Shown piece after piece: positions 17,752-27,713 of a DNA stretch of 64,000 bases. The notes beneath the pieces were generated by a model. That model did no database searches. It was not told the origin of the DNA and saw only the letters and a list, made by a program, of their open reading frames with translations. Position 1 is the stretch's first letter; every line of letters starts with the position of its first letter. The position numbers and the translations under genes were made by a program. Source of the stretch: Cupriavidus agavae (GTDB lineage: Bacteria; Pseudomonadota; Gammaproteobacteria; Burkholderiales; Burkholderiaceae); the NCBI RefSeq assembly GCF_004217045.1, contig NZ_SGXM01000004.1:62001-126000 (forward strand). The letters are read 5' to 3'.

Positions 17752-19197
17752 TTACTTCGCTTCGATCTTCTCGATGGCGGCGGCCACGCCTGCGCCGTAG
17801 GCCGGATCGGCCTTCGTGCAGTGGTCGATGTGGCGCTGCTGGATATGCCGCGACACGCCCTTGATGGCGCGTGCCGTGTTGTCGAACAGCACCTGCTGCT
17901 GGGCCGGCGACATCAGGCGGAACAGCGCGCCCGGCTGCGAGAAGTAGTCATCGTCCACCCGGTGGTTCCAGTGGTCGGCAGCGCCTTCGAGCGTCAGCGG
18001 CGGCTCGCGGAAGTCCGGCTGCTCGGCCCACTCGCCCTTGGTGTTCGGCTCGTAGGCGATGGTGCTGCCGCCATTGCTGTCGGTGCGGCCGCGGCCGTCG
18101 CGGTGGTAGCTGTTGACGTACTTCGCGGCCTTCGGCGCGTTGACCGGGATCAGGTGGTGGTTCACGCCCAGGCGGTAGCGCGCGGCGTCACCGTACGAGA
18201 ACAGCCGGCCCTGGAGCATCTTGTCTGGCGAAAATCCTACGCCCGGCACGATGGTCGAGGGCGCGAACGACGACTGCTCGACTTCGGCGAAGTGGTTGTC
18301 GGCATTGCGGTTCAGTTCCAGCACGCCCACTTCGATCAGCGGGTAGTCCTTGTGCGGCCAGACCTTGGTCAGGTCGAACGGGTTGTACCGGTACTTGCCG
18401 GCCTCGGCCTCGGGCATGATCTGCACGCAGAGCTTCCAGCGCGGGAATTCCTTGCGCTCGATGGCGTCGTACAGGTCGCGCATATGGACTTCGCGGTCCT
18501 GGCCGGTCACTTCGGCGGCCTCGGCGTCGGTCAGGTTCTGGATGCCCTGCTGGGTCACGAAGTGGAACTTGACCCAGTAGCGCTCCATGTTCTTGTTGAT
18601 GAAGCTGTAGGTGTGGCTGCCGAAGCCGTGCATATGGCGCCACGAGCGTGGAATACCGCGGTCGCTCATGACGATGGTTACCTGGTGCAGCGCCTCGGGC
18701 AGGCCGGTCCAGAAATCCCAGTTGTTCTCGCCGCTGCGCATGCCGGTGCGCGGGTCGCGCTTCACGGCGTGGTTCAGGTCGGGGAACTTGAGCGGGTCGC
18801 GCAGGAAGAAGACCGGGGTGTTGTTGCCCACCAGGTCCCAGTTGCCTTCCTCGGTATAGAACTTGATGGCGAAGCCGCGAATGTCGCGTTCGGCGTCAGC
18901 GGCGCCACGCTCGCCGGCCACCGACGAGAAGCGCATGAACAGCTCCGTCTTCTTGCCGATTTCCGAGAACAGGTTGGCGCGCGTGTATTTGGTGATGTCG
19001 TGCGTGACCGTGAAGGTGCCGTAGGCGCCCGAGCCCTTGGCGTGCATGCGGCGCTCGGGGATGACCTCGCGGTCGAAGTGGGCCAGTTTTTCCAGGAACC
19101 AGACATCCTGCAGCAGCGCGGGACCACGCGGGCCAGCGGTCTGGATGTTCTGATTGTCGACGACAGGCGCGCCGAAAGCGGTCGTGAGCTTATTCAT
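17752..19197 (-). CDS. katA: Heme catalase (small-subunit type)
   Basis: This enzyme dismutates hydrogen peroxide to water and oxygen. The 481-aa length fits small-subunit (clade 3) monofunctional catalases. The catalytic His is in [13 protein letters not shown] (near residue 54), the distal Asn in [15 protein letters not shown] (near 127) and the heme-ligand Tyr in [14 protein letters not shown] (near 337). No signal peptide is seen. ATG 19195-19197 is preceded by AAGGAA; an in-frame start 63 bases upstream would add a basic, unconserved extension. The 279-base upstream region has room for a peroxide-responsive promoter, but I could not identify a clear OxyR site. The ankyrin gene follows in the same direction. 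Confidence 0.96.
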   Translation of the reverse strand: MNKLTTAFGAPVVDNQNIQTAGPRGPALLQDVWFLEKLAHFDREVIPERRMHAKGSGAYGTFTVTHDITKYTRANLFSEIGKKTELFMRFSSVAGERGAADAERDIRGFAIKFYTEEGNWDLVGNNTPVFFLRDPLKFPDLNHAVKRDPRTGMRSGENNWDFWTGLPEALHQVTIVMSDRGIPRSWRHMHGFGSHTYSFINKNMERYWVKFHFVTQQGIQNLTDAEAAEVTGQDREVHMRDLYDAIERKEFPRWKLCVQIMPEAEAGKYRYNPFDLTKVWPHKDYPLIEVGVLELNRNADNHFAEVEQSSFAPSTIVPGVGFSPDKMLQGRLFSYGDAARYRLGVNHHLIPVNAPKAAKYVNSYHRDGRGRTDSNGGSTIAYEPNTKGEWAEQPDFREPPLTLEGAADHWNHRVDDDYFSQPGALFRLMSPAQQQVLFDNTARAIKGVSRHIQQRHIDHCTKADPAYGAGVAAAIEKIEAK

Positions 19198-19476
19198 GGA
19201 TGGTTCCTTCTTGTTGGCGCAGCCTCGGGGGCCGCGCCTGGACGTTTGTGGGTCTGGCAATTTGCAGGGATTGCCGGCCGGCTACGGGTGGCTCCCGATC
19301 GCCTCACGATGCCGATTCACTGACTTGACGACAGGAGTCCGGCCAACTATCGCAGATGAAATGCGACAAGTCATATCGTATTGATCAATGGCCGTCATAG
19401 GCCATCAGACTTTTTGGTTATCGAAGTAAATGTTTTCGAGTTCGCACGGCGTCGTGCAACCGGGCAGGCACGCCGT
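19198..19476. other. Intergenic region: katA promoter side and end of the cyclase gene
   Basis: Both flanking genes read left, so this holds the katA promoter and the 3' end of the cyclase transcript. ATGGCC (19388-19393) and GGCCAT (19400-19405) form an inverted repeat, followed on the plus strand by five Ts. The sequence around 19320-19440 is AT-richer than its surroundings, as expected for a promoter. No gene is seen. Confidence 0.4.
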
Positions 19477-20649
19477 TCAGTCGTCGGCGGTGGCGAACTG
19501 GAATTGCCCCTTGCCCTGCGCCTTGGCGCGGTACAGCGCCTGGTCGGCCAGGTGGAGGATGTCGTCGGCGGTCAGGCCGGCGGGACGCACGTGGGCGATA
19601 CCGATGCTGACCCCGAGCCGGGCCTGATGCCCGGTGGTTAGTACATAGGGCGTACTGACCTCGCGCAGCAGGTCGCCGGCCAGCGCCTGCACGCTTTGCT
19701 CGCTTTCGTTGCGTAGCACAATGACGAATTCGTCGCCCCCGATCCGGTAGACCAGCCCCCGGCCCGGCACGGCGCCGCGCAGGCGCTCGCCCACGCGGAT
19801 CAGCAGTTCGTCGCCGCTGCCGTGGCCGTAGGAGTCGTTGATCGGCTTGAAACCGTCCAGATCCATATAGAGCAGCGTCAGAAACCGACCCGCCGCCATG
19901 CGCTGGGCGCTGGCCTCGCGGATGTCTGACAGCAGGCTGGCGCGGTTCAGCAGGCCGGTCAGCGAGTCATGGCGGGCGCGGTGCGCGTTCTCGCGCTCCG
20001 AGCGCATGGTGGCCACCACCATCGCATTCATCCGGAATGACGCGCTTGTCATGCTGAAGACATAGAGCGGCAACTGCAGCAGCGTCAGCAGGAACAACGG
20101 TTCGTGGGCCTGCAGCGCGCCGACGCAGATAGGGCCCAGCGTCAGCAGGATCATGGTTGCCGTCATGCGCGGCGCGCCGTAATTGCGGAAACAGATGCCG
20201 CCACACATGGCCGCGGCGGACAGGCAGGCCATGGCTGCGCTGAGCCAGTCGCCGCCGGTCACGCTGAGATAGGCGCCAACGCCGACGCTGGCCGCCCAGG
20301 CCAGGGTCAGCACGATATGCCAGTCAGTCGGCGTGGGACGCTGCTCGCGCGCCGCGCGGCGGGCCGAGAACAACACCACGATACGCAGCACGCAGATGGC
20401 GGCTTCGAAGCCCAGCCAGACCATGAACTCGGGCCGGCGCAGGTGGAGCGTGATCACGGTAGCCACCATCAGCGTGTTCAGGATGCCGCCGAAGAAGATC
20501 GACAGCGTGCCGAACAGGCTACCCACCAGGGCCGCGCGGATCTCGGCGGGCACGTCGCGGCCCGGCTCCGCCAGCCAGCGCGTGTAGCGCCAGCGCGGCG
20601 CGCTGTAGGCCAGGCCCTGCAGGAACATGGGGGAGTAGCGATGACTCAT
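19477..20649 (-). CDS. Membrane-bound diguanylate cyclase (GGDEF)
   Basis: The 390-aa protein has about six membrane helices (roughly residues 40-205), then a coiled linker and a C-terminal GGDEF domain (about 220-385) that makes c-di-GMP from GTP. The active-site motif is YRIGGDEFVIVL, the metal Asp lies in YMDLDGFKPIND, and no RxxD inhibitory site is seen upstream of GGDEF. The membrane part is a likely sensor of unknown signal. ATG 20647-20649 is the best start; a further in-frame 66 codons upstream would place a basic, unlikely segment in front. The next gene to the right, an autotransporter, is divergent. Confidence 0.9.
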   Translation of the reverse strand: MSHRYSPMFLQGLAYSAPRWRYTRWLAEPGRDVPAEIRAALVGSLFGTLSIFFGGILNTLMVATVITLHLRRPEFMVWLGFEAAICVLRIVVLFSARRAAREQRPTPTDWHIVLTLAWAASVGVGAYLSVTGGDWLSAAMACLSAAAMCGGICFRNYGAPRMTATMILLTLGPICVGALQAHEPLFLLTLLQLPLYVFSMTSASFRMNAMVVATMRSERENAHRARHDSLTGLLNRASLLSDIREASAQRMAAGRFLTLLYMDLDGFKPINDSYGHGSGDELLIRVGERLRGAVPGRGLVYRIGGDEFVIVLRNESEQSVQALAGDLLREVSTPYVLTTGHQARLGVSIGIAHVRPAGLTADDILHLADQALYRAKAQGKGQFQFATADD

Positions 20650-20941
20650 CGACACGCATTCTGCCAGAGCCACGTTACGCCGCGTGCACCGGAAAGGGGG
20701 GTGTTTGCCCGGACGCGTCGGCGCCGCCAGGCACACCGCCAAGGCGCGGGAATCTGTCTGGCGATTATCTGCGGTATTTGGGATTCGATAAACAAAGTGC
20801 GGTTTGGATAATCCTGCCCGTTGATATAGAAATAACGGTATCACCATTCCGTTTCCGCTTCATCGCCGATTAAACCGGCGGGGCGTGATTATTTTCATTC
20901 CGATTATCTGATTATCCCGAGGCCGGCGGCCGGAAAATCCC
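20650..20941. other. Divergent promoter region, cyclase / autotransporter
   Basis: The segment 20740-20935 is AT-rich relative to the genes on either side and must hold both promoters. GATTAT occurs three times in about 30 bases (from 20887), which may be a binding site. The stretch TTGGAT-N15-TATAGA near 20814-20840 is a weak promoter candidate for the autotransporter. No gene is seen. Confidence 0.35.
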
Positions 20942-23900
20942 ATGACAAGCAGACCACCGAAATGCCGGAGTACGGGCCCGCGTGCGTGGCGGCGCAGCCG
21001 GATATATGGAGCGGTGCTGATGATGTGCTCGCCGGCGGCGCCTGCGGCGACAGTGATTGCATCGTCCTCCACGCAGCAGACTTTCTCGAACGACACGGCC
21101 TATACGGTGCCGGCCGGCACCACGGTGGCATCGGAGAAAGGCGACGGGGTGCGGATCGAGGGGGTGGAGGGCGCCACGCTCACCAACGCGGGCACGCTGA
21201 ACTCGTCGGGTGATAGTTCGGGGGCCGGCGTGCGGTTCATGGTTAAGGGCACCTTTGTGAACCAGGCGGGCGGCATGGTGGATGGCAAGACATTTGGCGT
21301 CACGATGGAGGGCCAGGGTGCCGACAGCACCGTCGTCAATTACGGCGATATCAGCGTGCGGGCCAGCCACGCGATTCATTTCGGCAGCGGTGCATCGGGC
21401 CGGATCGAAAACTACGGCACGCTGAACCAGGGCCCCGAGGGCAGCGTGACCAGCAGCGCCGACGGCATTTATCTTGATACCGTGGGTGTGGTGTTCATTA
21501 TCAATCACGAAAACGCCTTGATTGGCTCGGGCACCGGGCATCCCACCTATGGGCAGGGCATCCGGCTGGTGGCGGGTGTCACCGCCATCGAGAACCTGGG
21601 CACGATCTACGGGTATCAGGGCGGCATCCAGAGCACCACGGGCAGCGCCATCAGCATCGTCAATGGGCCAACCGGCGTGATAGAGGGCGAACAACGCGCC
21701 GGCATCGAGCTGTTGCGCAACGGGCTGGTCACGAACCGGGGCCGCATCATCGGCCACGAGGCGCCGGCCATCCTGCTGGCCGGGGGCAACAATACGGTGG
21801 TGCTGGAGGGGGGATCCTCGCTGGACGGCGCCGGCAACGTGGCAATCGCGAGCGAGGGGCCGGGCAACGCCATCGCGCTGGCCGGCAGCGGTAGCGAGGA
21901 TGGCGATTTCACGGCGACCGAAGGCAACGGCTTTGCCTCGTTGACCGCGCAATCGGACAGCGACTGGCGGCTGGCGGGCAACGTGGCGCTGGGCGGCGCC
22001 GGCGCCGACGCGCTGCATGTGCTCGGCAACCTGACGCTGGCCGGCACGGCGAGCCAGGACGGGGCCGGCGGCACCACCATCGGCAGTGGCGGGCAACTGA
22101 CGCTCGGCGAGGGTGGGGCGTCCGGCATGGTGACGGGCAGCATCCGGAACGATGGCGCGCTGGTGTTCCGGCGCACCGACCGCGTGGTGATGCCATCGGC
22201 GCTGAGCGGCGCCGGTCTGCTGCGGCAGGCCGGCCCCGGGACGGTGGTCCTGGGCGGGGAGGGATCGGCGCAGGGCAACGTGGCGGTCGAGGCGGGCGTG
22301 CTGAGCTTCGAGCGCACGGGCAACTTTGCGGTGGGCAACGATGTCATTACTGCGGCGGGCGGCACGCTGGCGGTGGGCCGGCAGGCCGCGCTGCAGGTGG
22401 GAAACCGGTTCAGCGTGGCGGGTGGGTTCGATGTGGTGGCGCGCGCCGACATGGCATCGGTGACGGCGGCCACGGCCGTGATCGAACCGGAAGCGCGCTT
22501 CAACCTGGTTGGCTTTTCGGCTTCGTCAGAGGCCTCGGTGCACGAGCTGGCCTCGACGGCGATGACAGTGATCCACGCCAGCACGCCGGACGGGCTTTCC
22601 GGCACCTTCGGCAGTATCTATATAGGCGGCCATACCGAGGAGCCCGATTACCTGACCGTCACGTCCACCTACGGGCCGCAGAAATTCGTGGTTGGCGTGG
22701 GTCTGGTCTGGTATGCCGCGCACAGCACCGATCCCGACACGGCGAACGGCCTGTTCACGCTCGACAACGCCCGCGGTGCGTTCGATATCGACGCGCGGCT
22801 GGTGGACCAGCCGGCCAACGCCGCCACGGGCTGGGACGGGCGGACGCTGACCAAGGCCGGCCCCGGCACGCTGCGGTTGTCGAAGCCGAACGGCTATACC
22901 GGTGCCACGCTGGTCAACGCCGGCACGCTGCAGACCGGCGCCGCCAACGTGATCGCGTCGAGCCCGCAACTGGTGATCGCCGAGGGCGCCGCGTTCGATC
23001 TCGACGGTTTCGACCAGCAGGTCAACCAGCTGACGGGCGCGGGCACCGTGGCGCTGGGCGGCGGCACGCTGACTGCCAGCCACACCGTCGATGGCTCGTA
23101 TGCCGGCGTCATCACGGGCAGCGGCGGGCTGGCCAAGACCGGGCCGGCCATCCTGACGCTGACGGCCGACAGCCCCTACACCGGTCCGACCTCGGTCGCC
23201 ACCGGCGCGCTGCTGCTCGACGGCAACGGGCGGCTGTCCGGCACCTCGCAGGTCACCGTGGCGCCCGGCGCGACTTTCGGGGGCTATGGCGGCGTGGCCG
23301 GCGCGGTGGTCAACCAGGGGCTGCTGGCCGTGGCCGATGCCGCGCCGGGGTTCGCAAGCCGCCCGGCCGGGGCGTTCGAGATTGGCGGGTCGCTGGTCAA
23401 CCAGGGCGAGGTCCGCATGGGATCGCCGGTCCCGGCCAGCACGCTGACGGTCAACGGCGACTACACCGGCCACAACGGGCGGCTCACGCTGTACACCGCG
23501 CTGGGCGACGATGGCTCCGCCACGGACCGCCTGATCGTGCGCGGCAACACGGCCGGGCAGACGCTGGTCAACGTCCGCAACGCGGGGGGCGCCGGCGCCC
23601 CGACCCAGGCCGGCATCCGCGTGGTGCAGGTCGATGGCCAGTCAAACGGCCTGTTCACGCTCGATGGCCGCGTCGTGGCGGGTGCCTACGAGTACCGGCT
23701 GTACCAGGGCAGCGACGGCGCGCCCGGTGATGGCAACTGGTATCTGCGTGCGTCCGATGGACGCGGACCCCCGGTGCCGCGCCCCGAGCCCGGCGTCTGG
23801 CTGGCCAACCAGGTCGTGGCGCAGGGCATGTTCGTCCATACGCTGCACGACCGGGCGGGGATGCCCGATCCGCGCGGACCGGGCGCGTCGCTCGGGTGGG

Positions 23901-24709
23901 CGCGGGTCACCGGCGGCCATGCCGATGCCGACGCGGTACACGGCCTGCTCGGCACCAGCGCGGACAGCGCGATGGCGCAGGCCGGTATCGACCTGTTCCG
24001 GCATGACGCTTCCCACGGCCAGGTACAGGCCGGGGTGATGGCCGGCTACGGCACGGCGACCACCCATGCCACGGCCCGCGACAACCCCGCCGACGCACGC
24101 GGCACGGTCAATGGCGGCGGCGCGGGCGTTTACGGCACGTGGCGCCGGCATGCGGCGGGCGGCGGCCCCTATGCCGATGCGTGGTTCCAGTACAGCCATT
24201 TCGACAACATCGTGCGGGGCAGCGGCATCGGCAGCGAGCACTACGGCAGCCGGGTCTGGCAGGCTTCGGTCGAGGGCGGCTGGGCGTTTGCGCTGGGGTA
24301 CACCAGCCTCGGTACGGTGCAGCTGGAGCCGCAACTGCAGGTGGTCTACACCGACTACGCGTCTGACACCCATGTCGAGGGCAATGGCACCCGCGTGGAG
24401 AGCCGGAGCAGCGGCGGCTGGGCGACGCGGGCCGGCGCGCGGCTGTTCCACGTGCCGGCGGACGGCGCCTCACCCTCCTGGCAGCCGTTCCTCGAACTGA
24501 ACTGGTGGCACGACACGCGCGGCAACGCCATCGCCTTCAACGGCTTCGGGCTGAGCCAGGACGGCCCGGGCGACCGCGTGGAGGTCAAGGCCGGCGCCCA
24601 GGTGCCGCTTTCGGCGCGCTGGCGCATGTGGGGACATCTGGGGTACCAGTATGGCAACGGTGGCTACGAAAGCGTGGCCGGGCTGCTCGGCGTGCGCTAC
24701 CAGTGGTGA
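20942..24709 (+). CDS. Classical autotransporter (type Va) with PATR repeats
   Basis: The 1255-aa protein is predicted to cross the inner membrane by Sec and insert its C-terminal beta-barrel in the outer membrane, exposing the passenger. The N-terminal 36 residues are basic then hydrophobic and end APAAT. The passenger (about 40-935) is a Gly/Thr/Asn-rich beta-helix with repeated GTL and NxG turns. Passenger-associated transport repeats are clear, for example LTKAGPGTLRLSKPNGYTG and LAKTGPAILTLTADSPYTG. The barrel (about 970-1255) starts at GASLGWARVTGG and ends RYQW, an aromatic last residue as expected. I see no protease triad or RGD motif, so adhesion is an inference. The ribosome site is weak (GGAAAA). 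A divergent promoter region of 292 bases lies upstream. Confidence 0.93.
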   Translation: MTSRPPKCRSTGPRAWRRSRIYGAVLMMCSPAAPAATVIASSSTQQTFSNDTAYTVPAGTTVASEKGDGVRIEGVEGATLTNAGTLNSSGDSSGAGVRFMVKGTFVNQAGGMVDGKTFGVTMEGQGADSTVVNYGDISVRASHAIHFGSGASGRIENYGTLNQGPEGSVTSSADGIYLDTVGVVFIINHENALIGSGTGHPTYGQGIRLVAGVTAIENLGTIYGYQGGIQSTTGSAISIVNGPTGVIEGEQRAGIELLRNGLVTNRGRIIGHEAPAILLAGGNNTVVLEGGSSLDGAGNVAIASEGPGNAIALAGSGSEDGDFTATEGNGFASLTAQSDSDWRLAGNVALGGAGADALHVLGNLTLAGTASQDGAGGTTIGSGGQLTLGEGGASGMVTGSIRNDGALVFRRTDRVVMPSALSGAGLLRQAGPGTVVLGGEGSAQGNVAVEAGVLSFERTGNFAVGNDVITAAGGTLAVGRQAALQVGNRFSVAGGFDVVARADMASVTAATAVIEPEARFNLVGFSASSEASVHELASTAMTVIHASTPDGLSGTFGSIYIGGHTEEPDYLTVTSTYGPQKFVVGVGLVWYAAHSTDPDTANGLFTLDNARGAFDIDARLVDQPANAATGWDGRTLTKAGPGTLRLSKPNGYTGATLVNAGTLQTGAANVIASSPQLVIAEGAAFDLDGFDQQVNQLTGAGTVALGGGTLTASHTVDGSYAGVITGSGGLAKTGPAILTLTADSPYTGPTSVATGALLLDGNGRLSGTSQVTVAPGATFGGYGGVAGAVVNQGLLAVADAAPGFASRPAGAFEIGGSLVNQGEVRMGSPVPASTLTVNGDYTGHNGRLTLYTALGDDGSATDRLIVRGNTAGQTLVNVRNAGGAGAPTQAGIRVVQVDGQSNGLFTLDGRVVAGAYEYRLYQGSDGAPGDGNWYLRASDGRGPPVPRPEPGVWLANQVVAQGMFVHTLHDRAGMPDPRGPGASLGWARVTGGHADADAVHGLLGTSADSAMAQAGIDLFRHDASHGQVQAGVMAGYGTATTHATARDNPADARGTVNGGGAGVYGTWRRHAAGGGPYADAWFQYSHFDNIVRGSGIGSEHYGSRVWQASVEGGWAFALGYTSLGTVQLEPQLQVVYTDYASDTHVEGNGTRVESRSSGGWATRAGARLFHVPADGASPSWQPFLELNWWHDTRGNAIAFNGFGLSQDGPGDRVEVKAGAQVPLSARWRMWGHLGYQYGNGGYESVAGLLGVRYQW

Positions 24710-24801
24710 GCGGCGGCGCCGTGGCCTGGCGGAAGGTTTACCGTGCCTTTTCTGACCGCCCCTATATGCTTGTCTGGAAAGACAACGCGCAGGAGAGGAC
24801 G

Positions 24802-25113
24802 ATGCAGGCGAGGTTCGCGCGCGGCATTGCGCAGACGCCGCTCACGGTGGCGGCCCGGGAATTTCCGACGGCGGACCCGGCCGCCGTGCCCGAAGTCGGT
24901 GACCTGGTCACCGTGCACAGCCAGGACCTGGAAACCGAATTCAGCGTGCGGCTCAACGCCGTGGCCGGCCCGGACCTCTGGTACGGCGTGATCTACGCGA
25001 TCAGCCGGGGCGCCGAGATGCTGGTGGTGGCCGAGGGGCTGGAACTGGACGATGTGGTCAGCGTCCGCCGCCAGGAGATCGCGGCCGTCATCAAGTCCGA
25101 CCACCATCACTGA
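24802..25113 (+). CDS. Hypothetical protein, 103 aa
   Basis: This is a small soluble protein of about 103 residues with no signal peptide or membrane helix. The middle contains alternating hydrophobic and charged residues (VGDLVTVHSQDLETEFSVRL), then LWYGVIYAI, then an acidic-hydrophobic LVVAEGLELDDVVSVRR, and the tail ends in three histidines. The pattern suggests a small beta-barrel fold of the SH3 or OB size class, but this is only an impression. GGAG six bases before ATG 24802 supports the start; longer in-frame versions would overlap the autotransporter. I do not recognise the family. Confidence 0.7.
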   Translation: MQARFARGIAQTPLTVAAREFPTADPAAVPEVGDLVTVHSQDLETEFSVRLNAVAGPDLWYGVIYAISRGAEMLVVAEGLELDDVVSVRRQEIAAVIKSDHHH

Positions 25114-25240
25114 CTGACTGCGCAGGGAACGGACGTTGCCGGGGGTGCCCCGGTGGGGGTATGCTGCACCTGCACACGACGATCCATCGTCGTTTTACTA
25201 ATTCCAGCAGCCATCCCGGCCGGTGCCGGCAGTAGTCCTC

Positions 25241-25906
25241 ATGTCTTCGACGTTCACGACCTCCGCTTCCTCCCGCCAGTTCATTGCCGGCCCCGCCGGC
25301 CAGATCGAGATGCTCGCCGACCTGCCCGAGGGCGTGCCGCGCGGCATCGCCGTGGTGGCGCACCCGCATCCGAGCCAGGGCGGCAGCGCCGAACACAAGA
25401 TTCCGCAGTTGCTGGCCCGTACGCTGCAGGCGCACGGGTTTGCCACGCTGCGGCCGAACTACCGCGGCGTGGGCCAGAGCGAAGGCACTTACGACGATGG
25501 CAATGGCGAGACCGACGATGTGCTGGCGGTGATCCGCCATCTGCAGGCCGAGCGGCCCGGCTTGCCGCTGGCGCTGGCCGGCTTCTCGTTTGGCGCGTTC
25601 ATCCAGACACGCGCCGTGCAGCAACTGGCGCAGGCGGGCGAGCCGGTGGCGCATCTGATCCTGTCCGGCATGCCGGCCGGCGTGCTGTCGGCCTCGCTGT
25701 CGTACGACACCCCCCCGGTGCCGGACAATGCACTGGTGGTGCATGGCGAGCAGGACGAGCGCGTGCCGCTGGCCAACGTGCTGAACTGGGCGCGGCCGCA
25801 GGAGCTTCCGGTGGTGGTGCTGCCCGGTGCCGGGCATTTCTTCACGGGCAAGCTGCCCGGGCTGAAGCGGGTGGTGGAAGGCTATCTGCGCCGCCCGGCC
25901 GAGTGA
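25241..25906 (+). CDS. Alpha/beta hydrolase
   Basis: The 221-aa cytoplasmic protein is an alpha/beta hydrolase of the dienelactone-hydrolase-like size class. The oxyanion region is HPHPSQGG (near residue 43), the nucleophile elbow is GFSFGAF (Ser near 118), the acid lies in HGEQDERVP and the His in GAGHFF. Similar short proteins are often annotated as alpha/beta hydrolases of the YghX/YheT type with unknown substrates. ATG 25241 is preferred over a GTG 18 bases upstream because MSSTF is a more usual start, but neither has a good ribosome site. It reads towards the mipA-like gene, which is convergent, 24 bases away. Confidence 0.88.
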   Translation: MSSTFTTSASSRQFIAGPAGQIEMLADLPEGVPRGIAVVAHPHPSQGGSAEHKIPQLLARTLQAHGFATLRPNYRGVGQSEGTYDDGNGETDDVLAVIRHLQAERPGLPLALAGFSFGAFIQTRAVQQLAQAGEPVAHLILSGMPAGVLSASLSYDTPPVPDNALVVHGEQDERVPLANVLNWARPQELPVVVLPGAGHFFTGKLPGLKRVVEGYLRRPAE

Positions 25907-25930
25907 TTGCCGGGCGGGCCTGGCGCGGGC

Positions 25931-26887
25931 TCAGAACTGGTAGTTGATCGAGATATCGCCGGTCCAGCTGGTGGAACGCGAGGTGACCGGGCTGCTGCGG
26001 GCGTCGCCCACCAGCGCGGACATGCCCACGTCGGCCGTGGTGAACCAGTGCTTGTTGAAGAACCACATCGCCGAGATGCCGCCGCCGTACGACTTGATGC
26101 CGCCGCTGGCGCGATGCTGGGGCAGGCCCGAGCGCGCCGACTGCTCGGCGGTCACGCCATACCAGCGGCCCATGTAGGCCGAATCGGCAAAGGTCACGGT
26201 GGGGCCGGCAAACCAGAAGAACTTCTCGCTGCTGCCCGGCAGCGGCAGGTAGGCGCCGATGTCGCCGATCACGCCGTTGGCGCCGCCGAACTGGCGCCGC
26301 ACGTTGGCGCGGATCACCATCGGAAATTCCTTGGAAATCACGTACTCGGCGAAGACCTTGGTTTCGAACGCCATGCCGATGTTGCCCAGGCCGCCCAGGT
26401 GGTTGTGGTCCTTCTTCTCGCGCCGGCCCAGGTCGTAGGTCAGCGCCACGCCGGCGCGCAGGTTGCCAGTATGGATGATGTTCCAGCCCAGGCCCTCGCC
26501 GGTGGACAGGAAGTACTTGTCGCCGTAGCGGACGTCGATGACCGGGCCGCCGAGGATGTAATAGTTGGTCGTGCCTTCGTAGCGCGGCCGCACGCTGACG
26601 GCGGCGCCCACGCGCACATCCCAGCCCTGCTGCTCGCCCTCGAACATCTTTTCCAGCGGCACGCCCACCGAATACTGCCACTCGGCCAGCGGCGCCGGGG
26701 TCTGCGCCTGGGCGCGCGGCGCCGTCAGCATGGCCACCACGGCCAGCACGGCCATGGCCAGCGCCTGCAGCGTGACGATGCGGCGGATCAGGGCAACCCA
26801 GGCCGGCGGCGGTCCGGCGGCGGGGGTGCGGTCGGCGCAAGGGCGGGTGGTGAGCTGGGTGGTGGGGTGTTCCGGGGTGGTCGGCAC
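25931..26887 (-). CDS. MipA/OmpV family outer-membrane protein
   Basis: This encodes 318 residues. After a polar Pro/Thr-rich start and a hydrophobic signal segment (about residues 38-60, ending APRAQAQ), the mature part is a beta-barrel of about 250 residues ending in an aromatic Phe (YQF), typical of outer-membrane proteins. Segments such as RPRYEGTTNYYILGGPVID and GVTAEQSARSGL match the MipA/OmpV family. In E. coli MipA scaffolds murein enzymes; here the role could also be passive transport. The start is a GTG at 26885-26887, chosen because GGAGAAG lies five bases before it. The signal segment sits unusually far from this start, so a later internal start cannot be ruled out. Confidence 0.88.
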   Translation of the reverse strand: MPTTPEHPTTQLTTRPCADRTPAAGPPPAWVALIRRIVTLQALAMAVLAVVAMLTAPRAQAQTPAPLAEWQYSVGVPLEKMFEGEQQGWDVRVGAAVSVRPRYEGTTNYYILGGPVIDVRYGDKYFLSTGEGLGWNIIHTGNLRAGVALTYDLGRREKKDHNHLGGLGNIGMAFETKVFAEYVISKEFPMVIRANVRRQFGGANGVIGDIGAYLPLPGSSEKFFWFAGPTVTFADSAYMGRWYGVTAEQSARSGLPQHRASGGIKSYGGGISAMWFFNKHWFTTADVGMSALVGDARSSPVTSRSTSWTGDISINYQF

Positions 26888-27058
26888 GGTGCTTCTCCGG
26901 TCGTCTTCGTCTTCTTGTTTCCCGGCCCGGACTGGTGGGGCGGCGGCAACTTATCTTTTCACCGAAGCCGGAGGGCGACAACTTCCCGTATTCCCACATC
27001 CGTGTAGGAAGGACGCCGATTCCGCCACCCGCGCGCCTTGCCTACCATCTGATCCGGA

Positions 27059-27523
27059 TCATCGGGGGATTGTGCCTTCCTCGTCGCCGCGCCAGTCGCG
27101 CCGCATGATCAGGAACGTGAACGAGGTGGACCAGCCGATCAGGATCAGCCCCACCAGCGGCTGCACCGATGCCAGCAGGCGCACGGGCCCGACCGGGATG
27201 ATGTCGCCGATGCTCTGGGTGGTGAAGGTTTCCAGCGAGAAATAGATATAGGCGATGGCGCCGTGCTCGCGCATGCCGGCCAGGTGCCCGATGGGCAGGA
27301 TGCCGGTGCCGAACCAGTAGCCGGCGCTGAACACCACGGCCTCGATGCAATGGGTCACGATGATCAGCAGGATCACCGCGCCGATATTGAGGTTGCCGCT
27401 GAGCCGCCGGGGGTGGAAGGACGAGATGAGCTTGAGGGCTTCGTAGTGGATGCCGACGCAGAGCACCGTCAGCGCGGCGGTGAGCAATGCGGAGATCAGG
27501 TAGTGGAACGGGGTATCGACCAT
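27059..27523 (-). CDS. K+-channel-like two-helix membrane protein with altered filter
   Basis: The 154-aa protein has hydrophobic helices at about residues 8-30, 47-67 and 115-142. The segment YFSLETFTTQSIGDIIPVG before the last helix has the shape of an ion-channel pore loop (Ion_trans_2). The usual filter T-x-G-Y-G-D is here TQSIGD, so both the first Gly and the Tyr are replaced. The rest (the SLET helix, GD and Pro after it) fits the bacterial short channel family. Whether it still passes K+ is doubtful. ATG 27521-27523 is used; longer in-frame versions would overlap the kinase gene on the other strand. The divergent hybrid kinase starts 191 bases away. Confidence 0.78.
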   Translation of the reverse strand: MVDTPFHYLISALLTAALTVLCVGIHYEALKLISSFHPRRLSGNLNIGAVILLIIVTHCIEAVVFSAGYWFGTGILPIGHLAGMREHGAIAYIYFSLETFTTQSIGDIIPVGPVRLLASVQPLVGLILIGWSTSFTFLIMRRDWRGDEEGTIPR

Positions 27524-27713
27524 GTGCGGAAAGCCGACGTGCGGGGATGCCAGAACTATACGGCGGAAATGCGCCAGCCGGCGCGCCGGATTGTGAGCGG
27601 GCCGATACAGGCCAGATACGGGCCCGCTGCATGACAAAGCGCTTGATGGCCGGCAGCGTGCCATGGAAAATCGTGATCGCCGGCCCAGGCGTGTGCGGCG
27701 GGGAGACATTGTC

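Noticed and set aside
19388-19415. Rho-independent terminator on the plus strand (hairpin then TTTTT)
   Set aside because: No plus-strand gene precedes it, so the arrangement is better explained as an operator-like palindrome or chance.
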